Shown here: in pieces, positions 25,747-36,867 of the stretch
Layout: every line of letters starts with the position of its first letter
How positions within the stretch are numbered: the stretch's first letter is position 1
Assembly (NCBI GenBank): GCA_963834365.1
Contig: CAWIBS010000040.1
Location: 186,001 to 250,000, forward strand
Length of the DNA stretch: 64,000 nt
Direction of reading: 5' to 3'
From: CAWJAP01 sp963834365
GTDB taxonomy: Bacteria; Acidobacteriota; Vicinamibacteria; Vicinamibacterales; Vicinamibacteraceae
Position numbers and translations under genes: made by a program
The notes under the pieces: model-generated
The model's database searches: none
The model's input: the letters and a program-made list of their open reading frames with translations, nothing else
What the model was told of the DNA's origin: nothing

Positions 25747-28207
25747 ATGAACACGATCACCCGTCGTCTCGACATCATGCGGTGGGCACACGAAGCGTGG
25801 CGCGACCTGACCTACGCCCTCCGCTCGCTCCGGAAGAGTCCGGCGTTCGCGGCCACGGCCGCGCTCTCCCTGGCGCTCGGGATCGGCGCCACCACCACCA
25901 TCTTCAGCGTCGTCCACGCCGTCGTCATCGACCCGTTCCCGTACCGCAGTCCCGAGACGCTGCTCAGCATGTCGGTCCGGGGCGCCGACGGGCGCGGCAC
26001 GGGGTCGAACTATACCGTCGCCGAGTATGTCGAGCTGGGCGAGCGGACGTCCGTCTTCGAAGGGCTGATCGCCTCGACGATCAGCGACATCTCCCTGACC
26101 GGCGTCGGCTCGCCGGAGCGCCTGCGTGGCAACTACGTCTCGATGAACACGTTCGAGGTGATGGGCGTCCCGCCGCTTCTCGGACGCACGGTCACCGGCA
26201 GCGACACGCGACCCGATGCGCCGCCGGTGGCAATTCTCGGGTACCGGTTCTGGCAACGGCAGTTCGGCGGCGACACGGGCATCGTCGGCCGCACGCTCCG
26301 GCTGAACGGCGTGGCGCGCGAGGTCATCGGCGTGATGCCCCGCCGCTTCATGTGGCGTGGCGCTGACGTGTATCTGCCGACCCGCTACGACCGGGGCCTG
26401 ACGCTCCCGGGCGTTCGAACCGTCCACGTGATGGGACGTCCGAGGCACGGCGTCACCCACGCGCAGATCGACGCCGAGCTCCGGCCCGTTCTCGACGATT
26501 TCCGTCAACGCGCCCCCGAGCGCTACCCGGCCTCCTATCGGATCGTCCTCGAGAACTTCGGCGACACGTTCGCGAGCAGTCTGGGGCCGACGCTGCTCCT
26601 GCTGCTCGGCGCGGTCGGCCTGCTGCTGCTCATCGCGTGCGGCAACGTCTCGAACCTGCAGCTCGCGCGCGCCACGGCGCGCGAACGTGAGATGGCCCTG
26701 CGGGCCACGCTGGGCGCGGGCCGCTGGCGCCTCATTCGACAGTTGCTCACCGAAAGCGCGGTGCTCGCGGTCCTGGGCGGCACGCTCGGCGTCGCGCTCG
26801 CCCAGGTGAGCCTCTGGGCGGTGATGGCGGTGATTCCGCCGAACACGATTCCCGACGAGTCGCACGTCCGGCTCAATACGGCAGTGCTGCTCTTCTCGCT
26901 CGGCGCTGGCGTGCACCGAGCACGTTGCTCTTCGGTCTCGCCCCCGCGTGGCAGCTTTCGAGGACCGACGCGAATGGTGTCCTTCGCGAGGGCGGGCGGT
27001 CCCTGACCGCCGGCGGCCGACAGGCCCGGCTGCGCAGCGCGCTGATTGTGGTCGAGCTCGCACTGTCGATGGTTCTGCTGGTCGGCGCCGGCCTCATGGT
27101 GCGGACGCTGGCGCGGATGCAGCAGGTGGCGCTGCCGTTCGACCCCTCGCGCATCCTGACGATGCGTGTGCCGCTGCCGGAGACGCGGTATCCGGCGGTG
27201 GAAGATCGGGCACGGTTCCTCACCACTCTCCTCGAGCGTGTCGAAGGCATCCCAGGTGTCCGGTCGGCCGCGGTGAACAGCGGCCTGCCATTTCTGGGCG
27301 CCCGTGGCACGCGCATCACGTTGCCGGGGCGGTCGCCCATCGATCAGCCCTCGCTGGTCCACGAGACGACGGCCAGCTATCTGAGGATCCTGCGGGCGCG
27401 GGCTGATCGCGGGACGCACGCTCGAGCGCGCCGACGTCACGGCCGTCCGCCACGTCGGCGTCGTCAATCAGGCGTTTGCGCGGCGGTATTTCGGCAGCGC
27501 CTCGCCGATCGGGCAGACCGTGAGGCTCGACTACCTGTCGATGCCGCCCGTGCTCGCCACCGACAACAGCTTCGAGATCATCGGCGTCGTCGCCGACATC
27601 CGCAACCAGGGCGTGCAGCGGGAGACCTGGCCCGAGATCTACGTACCGTTCGGGGTCAACGGCAACTTCGCGAATCTGATAGTGGAGGCGGCGGTCCCGC
27701 CGCTGCAGCTCGATCGCAGCGTGCGGGCGCAGGTCTACGCGATCGATGCGGAGCAGCCGGTCACCGACGTCCGCACGCTCGATGCCGTCATCGACGAGTG
27801 GATCTTCTCGCGGCCCCAGATTCAGCCTGATCCTGCTCGGCGCTTTCTCACTGGTGGGCCTGGTGCTCGCCGTGGTCGGCGTCTACGGCATCATGGCCTA
27901 CGCGGTAGCACGCCAGCAGCCCGAGATCGGCGTGCGGATGGCGCTCGGCGCCACCCGCGCCGACGTGTTGCGACTGGTCGTCGGCCGTGGCGTGCGGCTG
28001 GTCGCCGTGGGCGCCGTCGTCGGAGGCGTGTTCGCCCTCTGGGCCACGCGATTCCTGAGCACCCAGATCTGGGGCATCTCGGCCCGCGATCCGTGGGCCT
28101 TCGCCGGCGTCGCGCTCGTCCTGGCGTCAGCCGGCCTGCTCGCGTGCCTGGTCCCCGCAATCCGGGCCGCCCGGATCAGCCCGCTCGACGCCCTCAGGTC
28201 CGAGTGA
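25747..28207 (+). CDS. Acidobacterial duplicated orphan permease (MacB/FtsX type), frameshifted
   Basis: An ABC-type permease with two MacB periplasmic plus FtsX units and no ATPase beside it. Start at ATG 25747 (ATG 25777 is possible). First unit: WRDLTYALRSLRKSPAF, ALSLALGIGATTTIFSVVHAV, RFWQRQFGGDTGIVGRTL, then the membrane segment LLLLLGAVGLLLLIACGNVSN. Frame changes near 26905, 27405 and 27815. Second unit: SALIVVELALSMVLLVGAGLMVR, NQAFARRYFGSASPIG, EIIGVVADIRNQG, then LVGLVLAVVGVYGIMAYAV and PAIRAARISPLDALRSE. About 815 residues after repair, normal for the group. Such proteins are thought to move or assemble envelope lipids or lipoproteins, or to be regulated by unknown partners. The second copy is at 43870-46307. 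Confidence 0.85.
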
Positions 28208-28213
28208 CGCGTG

Positions 28214-28340
28214 TGGAGCGGCTGGAGCGACTAGGCGGCTGGAGCGACTGGGCGAGCGTTGGGCACCGTGGGCGCTCGGGCCCCGCGTCGCCAGCGCGCC
28301 CCAGGCCGTCGCCAGTCGCCCAGCCGCTCCAGCCGCTCCA
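28214..28340. repeat. Inverted repeat with GGAGCGGCTGGAGCG arms
   Basis: The left arm (28214-28242) and the right arm (28312-28340) are inverse complements over about 29 bases with four mismatches, and about 70 bases lie between them. The right arm runs into the start codon of the ABC-F gene. Tandem CTGGAGCG units resemble the CCAGCTA elements in architecture, though not in sequence. In RNA it could hide or present the start codon. Confidence 0.6.
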
Positions 28341-30254
28341 TGCTACGTTCCCTTGTGCCTCTGCTGACGCTCGACCGCGTCTCGGTTGCGTTCGGCCACG
28401 TCCCGCTCCTCGACCAGGTATCGGCCCACATCGAGCCCGGTGAGCGCATCTCGGTCGTCGGCCGCAACGGGACCGGCAAGTCCACATTGCTCCGGGTCCT
28501 TTCGGGCGAGCTGGTGCCCGATGCCGGCACCGTGTGGCGACCGCCGACGGTCCGCGCTGCCCGGCTCGAACAGGACGTGCCCCTCTGCGACGATCGCAGC
28601 GTGTTCGATGTCGTCTCCGATGGCCTCGGGGAACTGGCCGCTCTGGTCCGCGACTACCATCGGGCCACGGTCGAGATCGGGGCCGGCGGCTCCCCTGCCC
28701 TGCTCGATCGACTCGGCCGCCTGCAGCACGAGCTCGAGGAACGGGACGGCTGGCGGCTCGAGCAACGTGTCGAGCTCGTGCTCGAGCGGCTCGACCTTCC
28801 CGCCGATGCCCGGGTTGACCGTCTGTCGGGAGGCTGGCGGCGCCGCGTGCTGCTCGCGCGGGCGCTGGTCGCGGAGCCCGAGCTGCTCCTGCTCGACGAA
28901 CCGACCAACCACCTGGACCTCGATGCCATCACCTGGCTCGAAGGCTGCCTGGCGAGCTACCCCGGCACGGTCGTCTTCGTCACTCACGATCGCGCGCTCG
29001 TCGAGCGGCTGGCGACGCGCATTCTCGAGCTCGACCGGGGCACGCTGCGTTCGTGGCCCGGGGATTACGCGACGTTCCTCGAGCGCAAGGAGGCCTGGCT
29101 GGAGAACGAGGCACTGCAGCACGCCAGGTTCGATCGCAAGCTCGCCGAAGAGGAGGTCTGGCTGCGCCAGGGGATCAAGGCGCGACGCACCCGCAACGAG
29201 GGCCGGGTCCGCGCGCTTCAGGCCATGCGTGCCGAGCGGGCGTCACGACGTGAGCGTGCGGGCACCGTCGACCTCCGTCTGGACGCCGGCGCGCAGTCGG
29301 GTCGGCGTCGTCTTCGAGGCCGATCGGATCGGCAAGGCGTTCGGGGACAGCGTGGTCATCGACGATCTGTCCCTTCGAGTCCTGCGGGGCGATCGCATCG
29401 GCCTCATCGGCCCGAACGGCGCCGGCAAGACGACGCTGCTGCGCCTGCTGCTGAACGAGCTCACGCCCGACCGCGGCGAGATCCGTACGGGCGCCAACGT
29501 GGAGATTGCCTACTACGATCAGCAGCGCGAGACGCTCGATCCGGATCGGTCGGTCGCCGAGACCGTGGGCGACGGGCGCGAGACGGTCGTCATCAACGGT
29601 CAGCCGCGCCATGTCGTCGGCTATCTCCGGGACTTCCTCTTTCCGCCCGAGCGCGCGCGCTCGCCGGTTCGGGCGCTGTCGGGCGGCGAGCGCAACCGCT
29701 TGCTGCTGGCGCGCCTGTTGACGCGGCCGGCGAACGTGCTGGTGCTCGACGAGCCGACCAACGACCTCGACCTCGAGACGCTGGAGATCCTCGAAGCCCA
29801 GCTCGTGAACTGGCCGGGCACGCTGCTGCTCGTGAGCCACGATCGCCGGTTCCTCGACAACGTCGTGACGAGCACGCTGGTCTTCGAAGGAGGTGGCCGC
29901 GTCCAGGAATACGTCGGCGGCTATGAGGACTGGATCCGGCAGCGCCCGGTCACGCCTTCGGAGCCGGCGCTCGCCACGCGCCCGCCACTCCCTGCGTCGG
30001 CAGCCGCGGCGGTGGTCGCTGCCACGGCTCGAAAGCGGCTCTCCTACATCGAACAGCGCGAGCTCGACACCCTGCCGGCGCAGATCGAGGCGCTCGAGTC
30101 CGAGCAGCGTGCGCTGCAGGCGGTCGCCGCCGGCGCAGATTTCTACAAGGAGTCCCGCGAGCGCATTACGGCCGTCCTCGTGCGGCTCGACGCGATCGAC
30201 GAGGCGCTGCCACAGGTCTACGCGCGGTGGGACGAGCTCGACTCACGTCGATGA
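28340..30254 (+). CDS. ABC-F family ATPase, Uup-like (one frameshift)
   Basis: A soluble protein with two ABC ATPase domains and no membrane part, acting on ribosomes or DNA branches. First domain: VVGRNGTGKSTLLRVLSGEL (Walker A), RLSGGWRRRVLLARALV (signature), LLLLDEPTNHLDLDAITWLE (Walker B). The linker of the ABC-F family contains RKLAEEEVWLRQGIKARRTRNEG. A frame change near 29295 leads to the second domain: GLIGPNGAGKTTLLRLLLNE, LSGGERNRLLLARLLT, VLVLDEPTNDLDLETLEILE. The C-terminus (KRLSYIEQRELDTLPAQIEA and following) is a coiled coil like the DNA-binding end of Uup. About 638 residues. ATG 28340 is inside the right arm of the inverted repeat. Confidence 0.9.
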
Positions 30255-30331
30255 GCCGAAGCATCGGGCGGCACAACCTCAGCCCTTGGCCGGAGCGCCG
30301 TTCTCCACTATCCGCGCCAATCCGATGGTGG

Positions 30332-30337
30332 AATAAT
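30332..30337 (+). promoter_or_regulatory. Candidate -10 element at the PSD1 gene, leaderless arrangement
   Basis: AATAAT ends six bases before ATG 30344, so transcription could begin at the start codon itself. The region between the ABC-F stop and this gene is not coding. Confidence 0.3.
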
Positions 30338-30343
30338 CAGCGG

Positions 30344-32808
30344 ATGATTCCCCGGCTTCTGCGTGCGGGGCTGCTCCTCCTCGTCGCCGCTGTCGCGTTC
30401 GAGGGTCGCGTGGCGGCGCAGCCCGCGGCAGCCACCCCCGCCTCCCCGGCTCCGGCGACGATCGACTTCGCGCGCGACGTCAAGCCGATCCTCGCGGCGA
30501 GTTGCGTTCGCTGTCACGCGCGCGGCAAGGCGCGCGGCGGCTTCAGCATCGAGAGCCGCGAGGCGCTGCTCGCCGGCGGTGACAGCGGCATCGACGTCGT
30601 CCCCGGCAAGAGCGGCGAGAGCCGCTTCATCGCGCTGGTCGACGGCACCGACCCCGACGAGGTGATGCCGAAGAAAGGCTCGCGGCTCAAGCCGGACCAG
30701 ATCGCCATTCTCCGCGCCTGGATCGATCAGGGCGCGCCGTGGGATCCCACAGTCAGTTTCGCGCGGGCGGCTCCGCGCAATCTCGCCCGCCGCCATCCGG
30801 ACCTGCCGGCGGCGCCCTCGATCAGCCATCCGGTCGATCGACTCCTCGCGCCCTACTTGGCCGAGCATAGCGTCGCGGGCCGCCCCGTTGACGATCGCCT
30901 GCTGGCCAGGCGGCTGTATCTCGACGTGCTCGGCCTCCTGCCGCCACCCGACGAGCTCCGCGCCTTCATCGCCGATCGCCGCACCAACAAGCGCGAACGC
31001 CTCGTCGAGCGCCTGTTCGCCGACCGCGTCCGCTACGCGGAGCACTGGATCAGTTTCTGGAACGACGCCCTTCGCAACGACTACCGGGGAACCGGCTACA
31101 TCGACGGCGGGCGTCTGCAGATCAGCGAGTGGCTGTTCACGGCGCTGGTCGAGAATCGCCCCTACGACCGGTTCGTCGCCGAGCTGGTGAATCCCCGGCC
31201 GGCGTCGCACGGATTCACCAAGGGCATCGTCTGGCGGGGTGTCGTCAACGCCAGCCAGACTCCCGAGATGCAGGCGGCGCAGAACATCTCGCAGGTGTTC
31301 ATGGGCGTGAACCTCAAGTGCGCGTCGTGCCACGACAGCTTCATCAACGACTGGCAGCTCGCCGACGCCTACGGCCTGGCGGGCGTGTACGCCGACGGGC
31401 CGCTCCAGATGGTGGAATGCGACCGTCCGCTGCGCGAGACCGCGCCGATCAAGTTCATCTACGCCGGGCTCGGCGCGATCGACGGGAATGCGTCGCGCTC
31501 GACGCGGCTCGAGCAGCTCTCCACGGCGCTGACCAGTCACGCCAATGGGCGCCTCTCCCGAACCATCGTCAACCGGCTCTGGGCCCGCTTCATGGGACGA
31601 GGGCTCGTCGAGCCCGTTGACGACATGGAGCAGGCGTCGTGGCATCCGGATCTGCTCGACTGGCTGGCTGAAGATCTCGTGGCCAACGGCTACGACCTGC
31701 AGCGGACGATGACGTTGATTCTGACGTCGGATGCGTACCGCATGGCGGCGGTGGACGAGGCCGACCCGGGGGCGTCATTCGTCTTCAGCGGCCCGCTGGT
31801 GCGCCGGCTCACCGCCGAACAGTTCGTCGATGCGGTGAGCGCGGTCACCGGCGTCTGGCAGTCCACCCCCGCCGGCGACTTCGATTTCACCGCTCGCGAC
31901 GCGCGAAGCGGTGCCCGCCTCGCAGGCGCGCTGGATCTGGGCTGCCGGTCCCGATCCCGGCGCGCCGCAGGAGAAACCGGTGTACTTCCGCAGGACCTTC
32001 ACGCTCCGCGCGGCGCCGGCACTCGCCCAGGCCGTGATCGCGTACGACCGGCCGTTCGTGCTGCACGTGAACGGCAAGAAGGTCGGTGAGTACCGCGGGT
32101 CGAAGAATCCACGAACGATTCCCGTCGAGACCCTCCTGCGCGCCGGGCCGAATGTCCTGGCAATCGCCACGTCGGGGACGAACTCGGTTCCCGAAGAGGA
32201 CGAGCCGCTGCTGCCACCGCGCGCCCTGAGCGTGCAGATCCTCGCACGGACGCGGAGGGCGACCGGTCCCAGCCTCGCCATCGTCGCCCCGACCGACAGC
32301 AGCTGGGCGACATCGTCGGTCGCCTCGCCGGGATGGGAACAGCCGGGCACGGCGGCCGGCCAATGGCGGCCGGCACGCCTCGTCGAAGCTCCGCGTGAAA
32401 CCGACGCTCTCGTGGCCCGCGCGATGGCGGCCGGGGCGCTGTACGGGCGTGCGCGGGCGAGCCTGACCGTGGCCGATCCGCTGATGCTGGCGCTGGGTCG
32501 TCCGACTCGCGAGCAGGTCATCACGACCCGTTCGTCCGCCGCCACGACACTCCAGTCGCTGGAGCTCAACAACGGTGAGACGCTGGCCACCAGCTCTGCA
32601 GCAAGGGGCCAAGCGGCTCCTCGCCTCGGCACCTCCCACGCCAAAGACACTCGTCGATCGCATCTACGCGCGCGCCCTCGGCCGGATGCCGACCGCCGCC
32701 GAATCGCGCATGTGCCGGGATTTGCTCGGGACGCAGGTCCGGAAGGAGGGCGTCGAGGATCTCCTCTGGGCGGTCACGATGCTCCCGGAGTTCCAATTGA
32801 TCCGTTGA
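30344..32808 (+). CDS. PSD1 / planctomycete-cytochrome-C domain protein (frameshifts)
   Basis: A large exported protein of the DUF1549/DUF1553 group. A signal peptide (LLRAGLLLLVAAVAFEGRVAA) is followed by a heme-binding site SCVRCHARGK (PSCyt1, about residues 35-140: VPGKSGESRFIALVDGTDPD, VMPKKGSRLKPDQIAILRAWIDQG). DUF1549 follows (HPVDRLLAPYLAEHS, RRLYLDVLGLLPPPDELRAF), with a second motif LKCASCHDSF. DUF1553 comes next (LSRTIVNRLWARFMGRGLVEP, DLLDWLAEDLVANGYDLQRT). The frame changes near 31900, then an inserted sugar-binding-like beta domain (YFRRTFTLRAAPALAQAVIA), and again near 32600 before TPKTLVDRIYARALGRMPTAAE. About 820 residues. It precedes its usual partner, a DUF1501 protein. Role unknown; often linked with polysaccharide breakdown. 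Confidence 0.87.
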
Positions 32809-32824
32809 CGATCGAGCCGCCGCC

Positions 32825-34320
32825 ATGAAGACCACCCGCCGCTCGTTCCTCGAAACCGCCAGCGCGGCGACGCTGTCAGCGCTCGCCGCCGGCTACCCGC
32901 GGCTGGCCGCCGCGCAGGAAGCGCCCGCGCTCGCCGCCCGTGCCGATCGGCTCATCGTGCTCTGGATGGGCGGCGGCATGGCGCACACCGAGACGTTCGA
33001 TCCGAAGCGCTACACGCCGTTCGAGAACGGGATGAAGCCGGAGCAGGTGCTGAGCACGTTTCCCGCGATCGACACCGCCGTCGATGACATCAAGTTCTCG
33101 AAGGGCCTGGAGAAGATCGCGCCGCGTGCATGGACCGCGGGACGCTGATCCGCAGCTACACGGCCGGCGACCTCGGGTTCATCCTGCACTCGCGCCACCA
33201 GTATCACTGGCACACCGGCTACGCGCCGCCGCAGACCGTCGCCGCGCCGCACCTCGGCGCGATCATCGCGCGCACGCTCGGGCCGCTGAACCCGGCCGTG
33301 CCCGGCGTTCATCAACATCGGCCAGCGCTTCGATCTCGGCGAAGGCGAGGAACTGAAGGCGTTCACCACCGCCGGCTTTCTCGGCAGCGAATACGGCCCG
33401 TTCAACATTCCGTTCCCCGATCAGGCCGCCGACAGCGTGCGGCCGCCGGCGGGCATGACGCCGGGCCGGTTCGAGGATCGCGACAGGTTCTACCGCAAGC
33501 TGCTCGAGGCGAGCCCGATTGGCGAGCACGGCAGCGACTTACCAGAAGGAGTCGCTGCTGCGCTCGATGGACAACGCGCATCGGCTGCTCAGTTCGCCGG
33601 CGGCCAAGGCGTTCGACCTCTCGCTCGAACCGCTGGAGAGCGTTCGGCAAATACGTCCCCGGTTACCAGCCCGGCAAGCAGTTTCGAGGCGACGCAGGAC
33701 CGCTTCGGCGCCATACGAACAGCAACGGTCGGACGCTTCGGCCTCGGCTGCCTGCTCGCGCGGCGGCTGGCCGAAGTCGGCGCGCGCTACATCGAGGTGA
33801 CGACCGAATACATCCCGTTCCTCAACTGGGACACGCACGAGAACGGCCACACGCGACTGGCGGAACATGAAGCAGGCAGATCGACGCGCCGATCGCGCAG
33901 CTCGTGCTGCGACCTCGAAGAGCGCGGGCTGCTCGACCGCACGCTGATCGTGCTGGCCAGCGAGTTCAGCCGCGATCTGCTGGTCGAAGGCAAGCCGGAC
34001 AAGAAGGTCAAGGACCAGGTCGACGGTGCCCGACACGATCGACGAACTGAAGCACTACGGCATGCACCGGCATTTCACCGACGCCGGCTGCGTGCTGCTG
34101 TTCGGCGGCGGCATGCAAGCGCGGGCATCGTCCACGGCGTCACCGCCGACGAGCGCCCGTGCAAGACGCTCAAGGATCGCGTGGTGATCGAAGACCTGCA
34201 CGCCACGCTTGTTCGACGGCGCTGGGCATCTCGCCGAAGCTCGCCTACGAGATCGAAAAGCGGCCGTTCTACGTCACGCGCGACGGCCAGGGCAAGGCGA
34301 TCAAGAGCCTGTTTGCTTGA
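32825..34320 (+). CDS. DUF1501 protein with Tat signal (about ten frameshifts)
   Basis: A sulfatase-fold protein exported by the Tat system: TRRSFLETASAATLSALAAG is a clear twin-arginine signal. The body can be followed through changing frames: RLIVLWMGGGMAHTETFDPK, IDTAVDDIKFSKGLEKIAP, GTLIRSYTAGDLGFILHSRH, QYHWHTGY, GFLGSEYGPFNIPFPD, LARRLAEVGARYIEVTTEY, NWDTHENGHT, LDRTLIVLASEFSRD, IVHGVTADERP, LGISPKLAYEIEKRPFYVT. End at 34320. It starts 16 bases behind the PSD1 gene, and the two families nearly always go together. The indel density is high here, second only to the amidohydrolase region. Confidence 0.85.
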
Positions 34321-34347
34321 CCGGTGGGGCTCTGGGCTCGAGGAGCA

Positions 34348-34992
34348 CTAGGCCAGCTTCGACCAGGTCGCTTCGCCCGGGGAGCCACCTTTGGTGCAGA
34401 ACCAGAGGCTGGCGATGCGTGTGCCCTGCTCGTCCACGCTCTCGGTCACGAGCAGTTCCCCGGCCGCCGCGTTCGCCGGCAGGTGCGCGGGCGACGCGTA
34501 CGCATCGTCGAGAGGAATGAGCCACAACTGAGCGGTGCGGCGGGAGCTGAGGATCGCCCCGCGGTCTCCAGACGAGACGCCGACGACACCCGGACCTGGA
34601 CGGCCGCGCGCGAAGATGCCGACCTGACCCTCCGAGATCGTCGCGGGTCCGGAGCTCGATTGGGCCTGGACCCCCGGCGTTCCCCGCCCCTGCAATCCAG
34701 CTCCGGTGGTTCCGTCGGCCCGGACGCCCACAGGCCCACGGCCGACCACCCCGGCCCCGCCCTGCGCCTCGAATACCGGATCACGGGGGGTGGACTGCTC
34801 GTACCCCACGAGACCGTTGCTGCCGCGCCCGTATACGCCGAACGCGTCGGCGCCGCCGAGCCCGACGGCGCCCGAGCGGGCCTGCTCCTCCTCGGACGCA
34901 TTGCGCGTCACGCCCTCGACGTAGCCGACGACGCCGTTCCGGCCCCGGCCGATGATCATCTGCTCCGCCGGCGCATCCGCTCCACTCGCCAT
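34348..34992 (-). CDS. Glycine-rich beta-repeat protein with WFCTKGG end domain
   Basis: 214 residues. ATG 34992 is chosen because GGAGG lies four bases before it; the open frame extends further upstream without a ribosome site. The middle is made of repeats about 16-20 residues apart with a G-V-x-G core: NGVVGYVEGVTR, FGVYGRGSNGLVGYEQ, AGVVGRGPVGVRAD, AGLQGRGTPGVQAQ, VGIFARGRPGPGVVGVSS. The end reads RGAILSSRRTAQLWLIPLDD and IASLWFCTKGGSPGEATWSKLA. A run of such short beta repeats followed by a small end domain suggests a fibre or beta-solenoid, such as a phage tail-like or surface fibre. No signal peptide. Function unknown. Confidence 0.7.
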   Translation of the reverse strand: MASGADAPAEQMIIGRGRNGVVGYVEGVTRNASEEEQARSGAVGLGGADAFGVYGRGSNGLVGYEQSTPRDPVFEAQGGAGVVGRGPVGVRADGTTGAGLQGRGTPGVQAQSSSGPATISEGQVGIFARGRPGPGVVGVSSGDRGAILSSRRTAQLWLIPLDDAYASPAHLPANAAAGELLVTESVDEQGTRIASLWFCTKGGSPGEATWSKLA

Positions 34993-35145
34993 ACCACCTC
35001 CAGGAGCCGCGGGAAATCCGGCCGCCGGCGGCGTGCGCTCGATCACGTCGCGCCGAGGGCTGCCAGCATAAACGGCGACGGAGGGCCACGCCGAACACTG
35101 CCGGCCACTCCGAGGCTGACGCCTCCGGGACCTCACGACGGGTAC

Positions 35146-36434
35146 TCAGCGGTCAGTGACCACGAAGCGGCGTGCCTTCATGTCGAACCGCGGCAGGGTG
35201 CCCGGTTCGACGATCGAGACCGGCACCGTGAGGCCCAGCGCGCGCCGCAGCTGCTGCGACAGGTGGCTGACTGCTGCCTCGGCCTCGGGCCCCGAGGCAG
35301 CCAGCTCGATCTCGAGCGACAACGATCGCATCGCGCCGTCGCGCGCCACGGTCGCCCGGAATTCCTCGACCAGCGGCAGCTCGCGCACGATCGACTCGAT
35401 CGCTGCCGGGTAGACGTTGACCCCGCGGACGTTGACCATGTCATCGGTGCGGGCGAGCACCCCGCCTTCGAGTCGCGTGAACTCGCGGCCGCACGGACAC
35501 GCGGCGGCGGCACGCATCACCAGATCGCCGGTGCGGTAGCGGATGACCGGAGAGGCCAGTCGCCCCAGATTGGTGACGACCAGCTCGCCCACGACACCTG
35601 GGGCAGCCGCGAGACCGGTTGCCGGATCGATCACTTCACACACGTACTCCCGTTCGTTGAGATGCATGAACCCGGGACAGTCCCAGCACTCGAAGGCCAG
35701 CGGGCCGACCTCGGTGAGTCCGTAGTGATCGATGACCCTCGCGCCCCAGCGCTGTTCGATGCGACCGCGGACCGGTGGCAGGCTTCCGCCTGGCTCGCCG
35801 GCGACGATCAGGACACGCACCGATCCGGACCCGAGCGGGTGACCTGTACGCGCGGCCACTTCCGCCAGCCGCAGAGCATAGGTCGGCGTGCAGCAGACCA
35901 CCGTCGGCTGGAGCGCGTCGATGAGCGCCAGACGCTGATCGGTGGACATGCCGCCGGCGGGGATGCAGTGCGCGCCGAGCTGGCATCCTGCCTCGAACGC
36001 GGTCCAGAAGCCCAGGAACGGCCCGAACGAGAACGGGAAGAAGATCCGATCCGCGCCCGACACGCGCGCCGCGTCGTAAACCGCTTTCCAGCACTCCAGC
36101 GTCCACTGCCAGCTCTCGTTGGTGTCGAGCCATCGCAGCGGCGATCCGGTGGTCGAGGAGGTCTGGCTGTAACGCGTGTAGGCCTCGATCGGCTCTGACA
36201 GCCGCAGCCCCACGGCGGGTGCCCGGCCTGATCGGCGACCAGTTCGGCCTTCGTCGTCAGCGGGAGCGCCGCCAGATCGCGCGGGAATTGCAGCGCACCA
36301 GGGTCGAGGCTGGCGAGCTTCCGCGTGTAGAACGCGTTCCTGCCGACGACATGCGCAAGCAGGGCGTGCAGACGCAGCGCCTGATGTGCCGTGATCTCGC
36401 CGCGAGTACCGGCGTGCACGTCGTGACCCGTCAT
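35146..36434 (-). CDS. Phenylacetate-CoA ligase-like AMP-forming ligase (one frameshift)
   Basis: Adenylate-forming enzyme that couples a carboxylic acid to CoA. ATG 36434 overlaps the stop of the thioesterase gene (ATGA). N-terminus: LRLHALLAHVVGRNAFYTRKL, LPLTTKAELVADQ. A frame change near 36215 joins YTRYSQTSSTTGSPLRWLDT (the phosphate-binding loop), FSFGPFLGFWTAFEAG, VIDHYGLTEVGPLAFEC (the Y-G-x-T-E motif), SPVIRYRTGDLVMRA and DDMVNVRGVNVYPAAIE. The C-terminal lysine is in RFDMKARRFVV. About 430 residues, as usual for the PaaK group. Two cysteine motifs (CPCGREF) match the zinc site of some members. The acid substrate is unknown. Confidence 0.87.
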
Positions 36435-36856
36435 GCCTCGTGGCGATCGGGCGGCGCCGGCGGCGTCACACCCAACCGCGACAGAATCTCCACGGGGATC
36501 GGCACCGCCTTCATCGGCTCGCCGGGACGGTGGCGCACGCAGATGGTGACGAGCGTCCCGGTGCCGATGCTGGTGCCGTCCCGCTCGACCACGCACGCGT
36601 AGCGAATGGTCTTGCTCCGCACCTCCGCGACCCGAATCGCCACGTCGAACTCCTCTTCGAACCGCAGCGGCCGTTGGTAGTCGAACGCCGCCGAGACGCG
36701 CGGCCAGCCGACGCCGCTGTCCGGTGACAGCACGCTCAGGCCGGCCGCCCGCCACAAGGCGTGCTCCGCCTCCTCCATATAGCGGAAATACCAGCTGAAA
36801 TGGACGATACCCGCCGCGTCGGTCTCGTAGAACTGGACCCGGCGGCGGTGCCGGTG
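36431..36856 (-). CDS. 4-hydroxybenzoyl-CoA thioesterase-like (hotdog) protein, start uncertain
   Basis: The body reads HRRRVQFYETDAAGIVHFSW, YFRYMEEAEHALWRAAG, YQRPLRFEEEFDVAIRVAEV, RYACVVERDGTSIGTGTLVT. The conserved aspartate in ETDAAGIVHF is the catalytic residue of the 4HBT/YbgC group. An ATG occurs at 36778 but would remove the active site, so the real start must be near or before 36856, where a TAG closes the frame; a one-base error there is likely. The C-terminus overlaps the CoA ligase start by four bases. A thioesterase next to a CoA ligase and a flavoprotein points to acyl- or aryl-CoA chemistry. Confidence 0.8.
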   Translation of the reverse strand, partial: HRHRRRVQFYETDAAGIVHFSWYFRYMEEAEHALWRAAGLSVLSPDSGVGWPRVSAAFDYQRPLRFEEEFDVAIRVAEVRSKTIRYACVVERDGTSIGTGTLVTICVRHRPGEPMKAVPIPVEILSRLGVTPPAPPDRHEA

Positions 36857-36867
36857 CTACTCAGCGC

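Noticed and set aside
30308..31645. Minus-strand frame of 445 codons opposite the PSD1 gene
   Set aside because: No start signal or family pattern; the plus strand carries heme motifs and DUF1549/1553 signatures.
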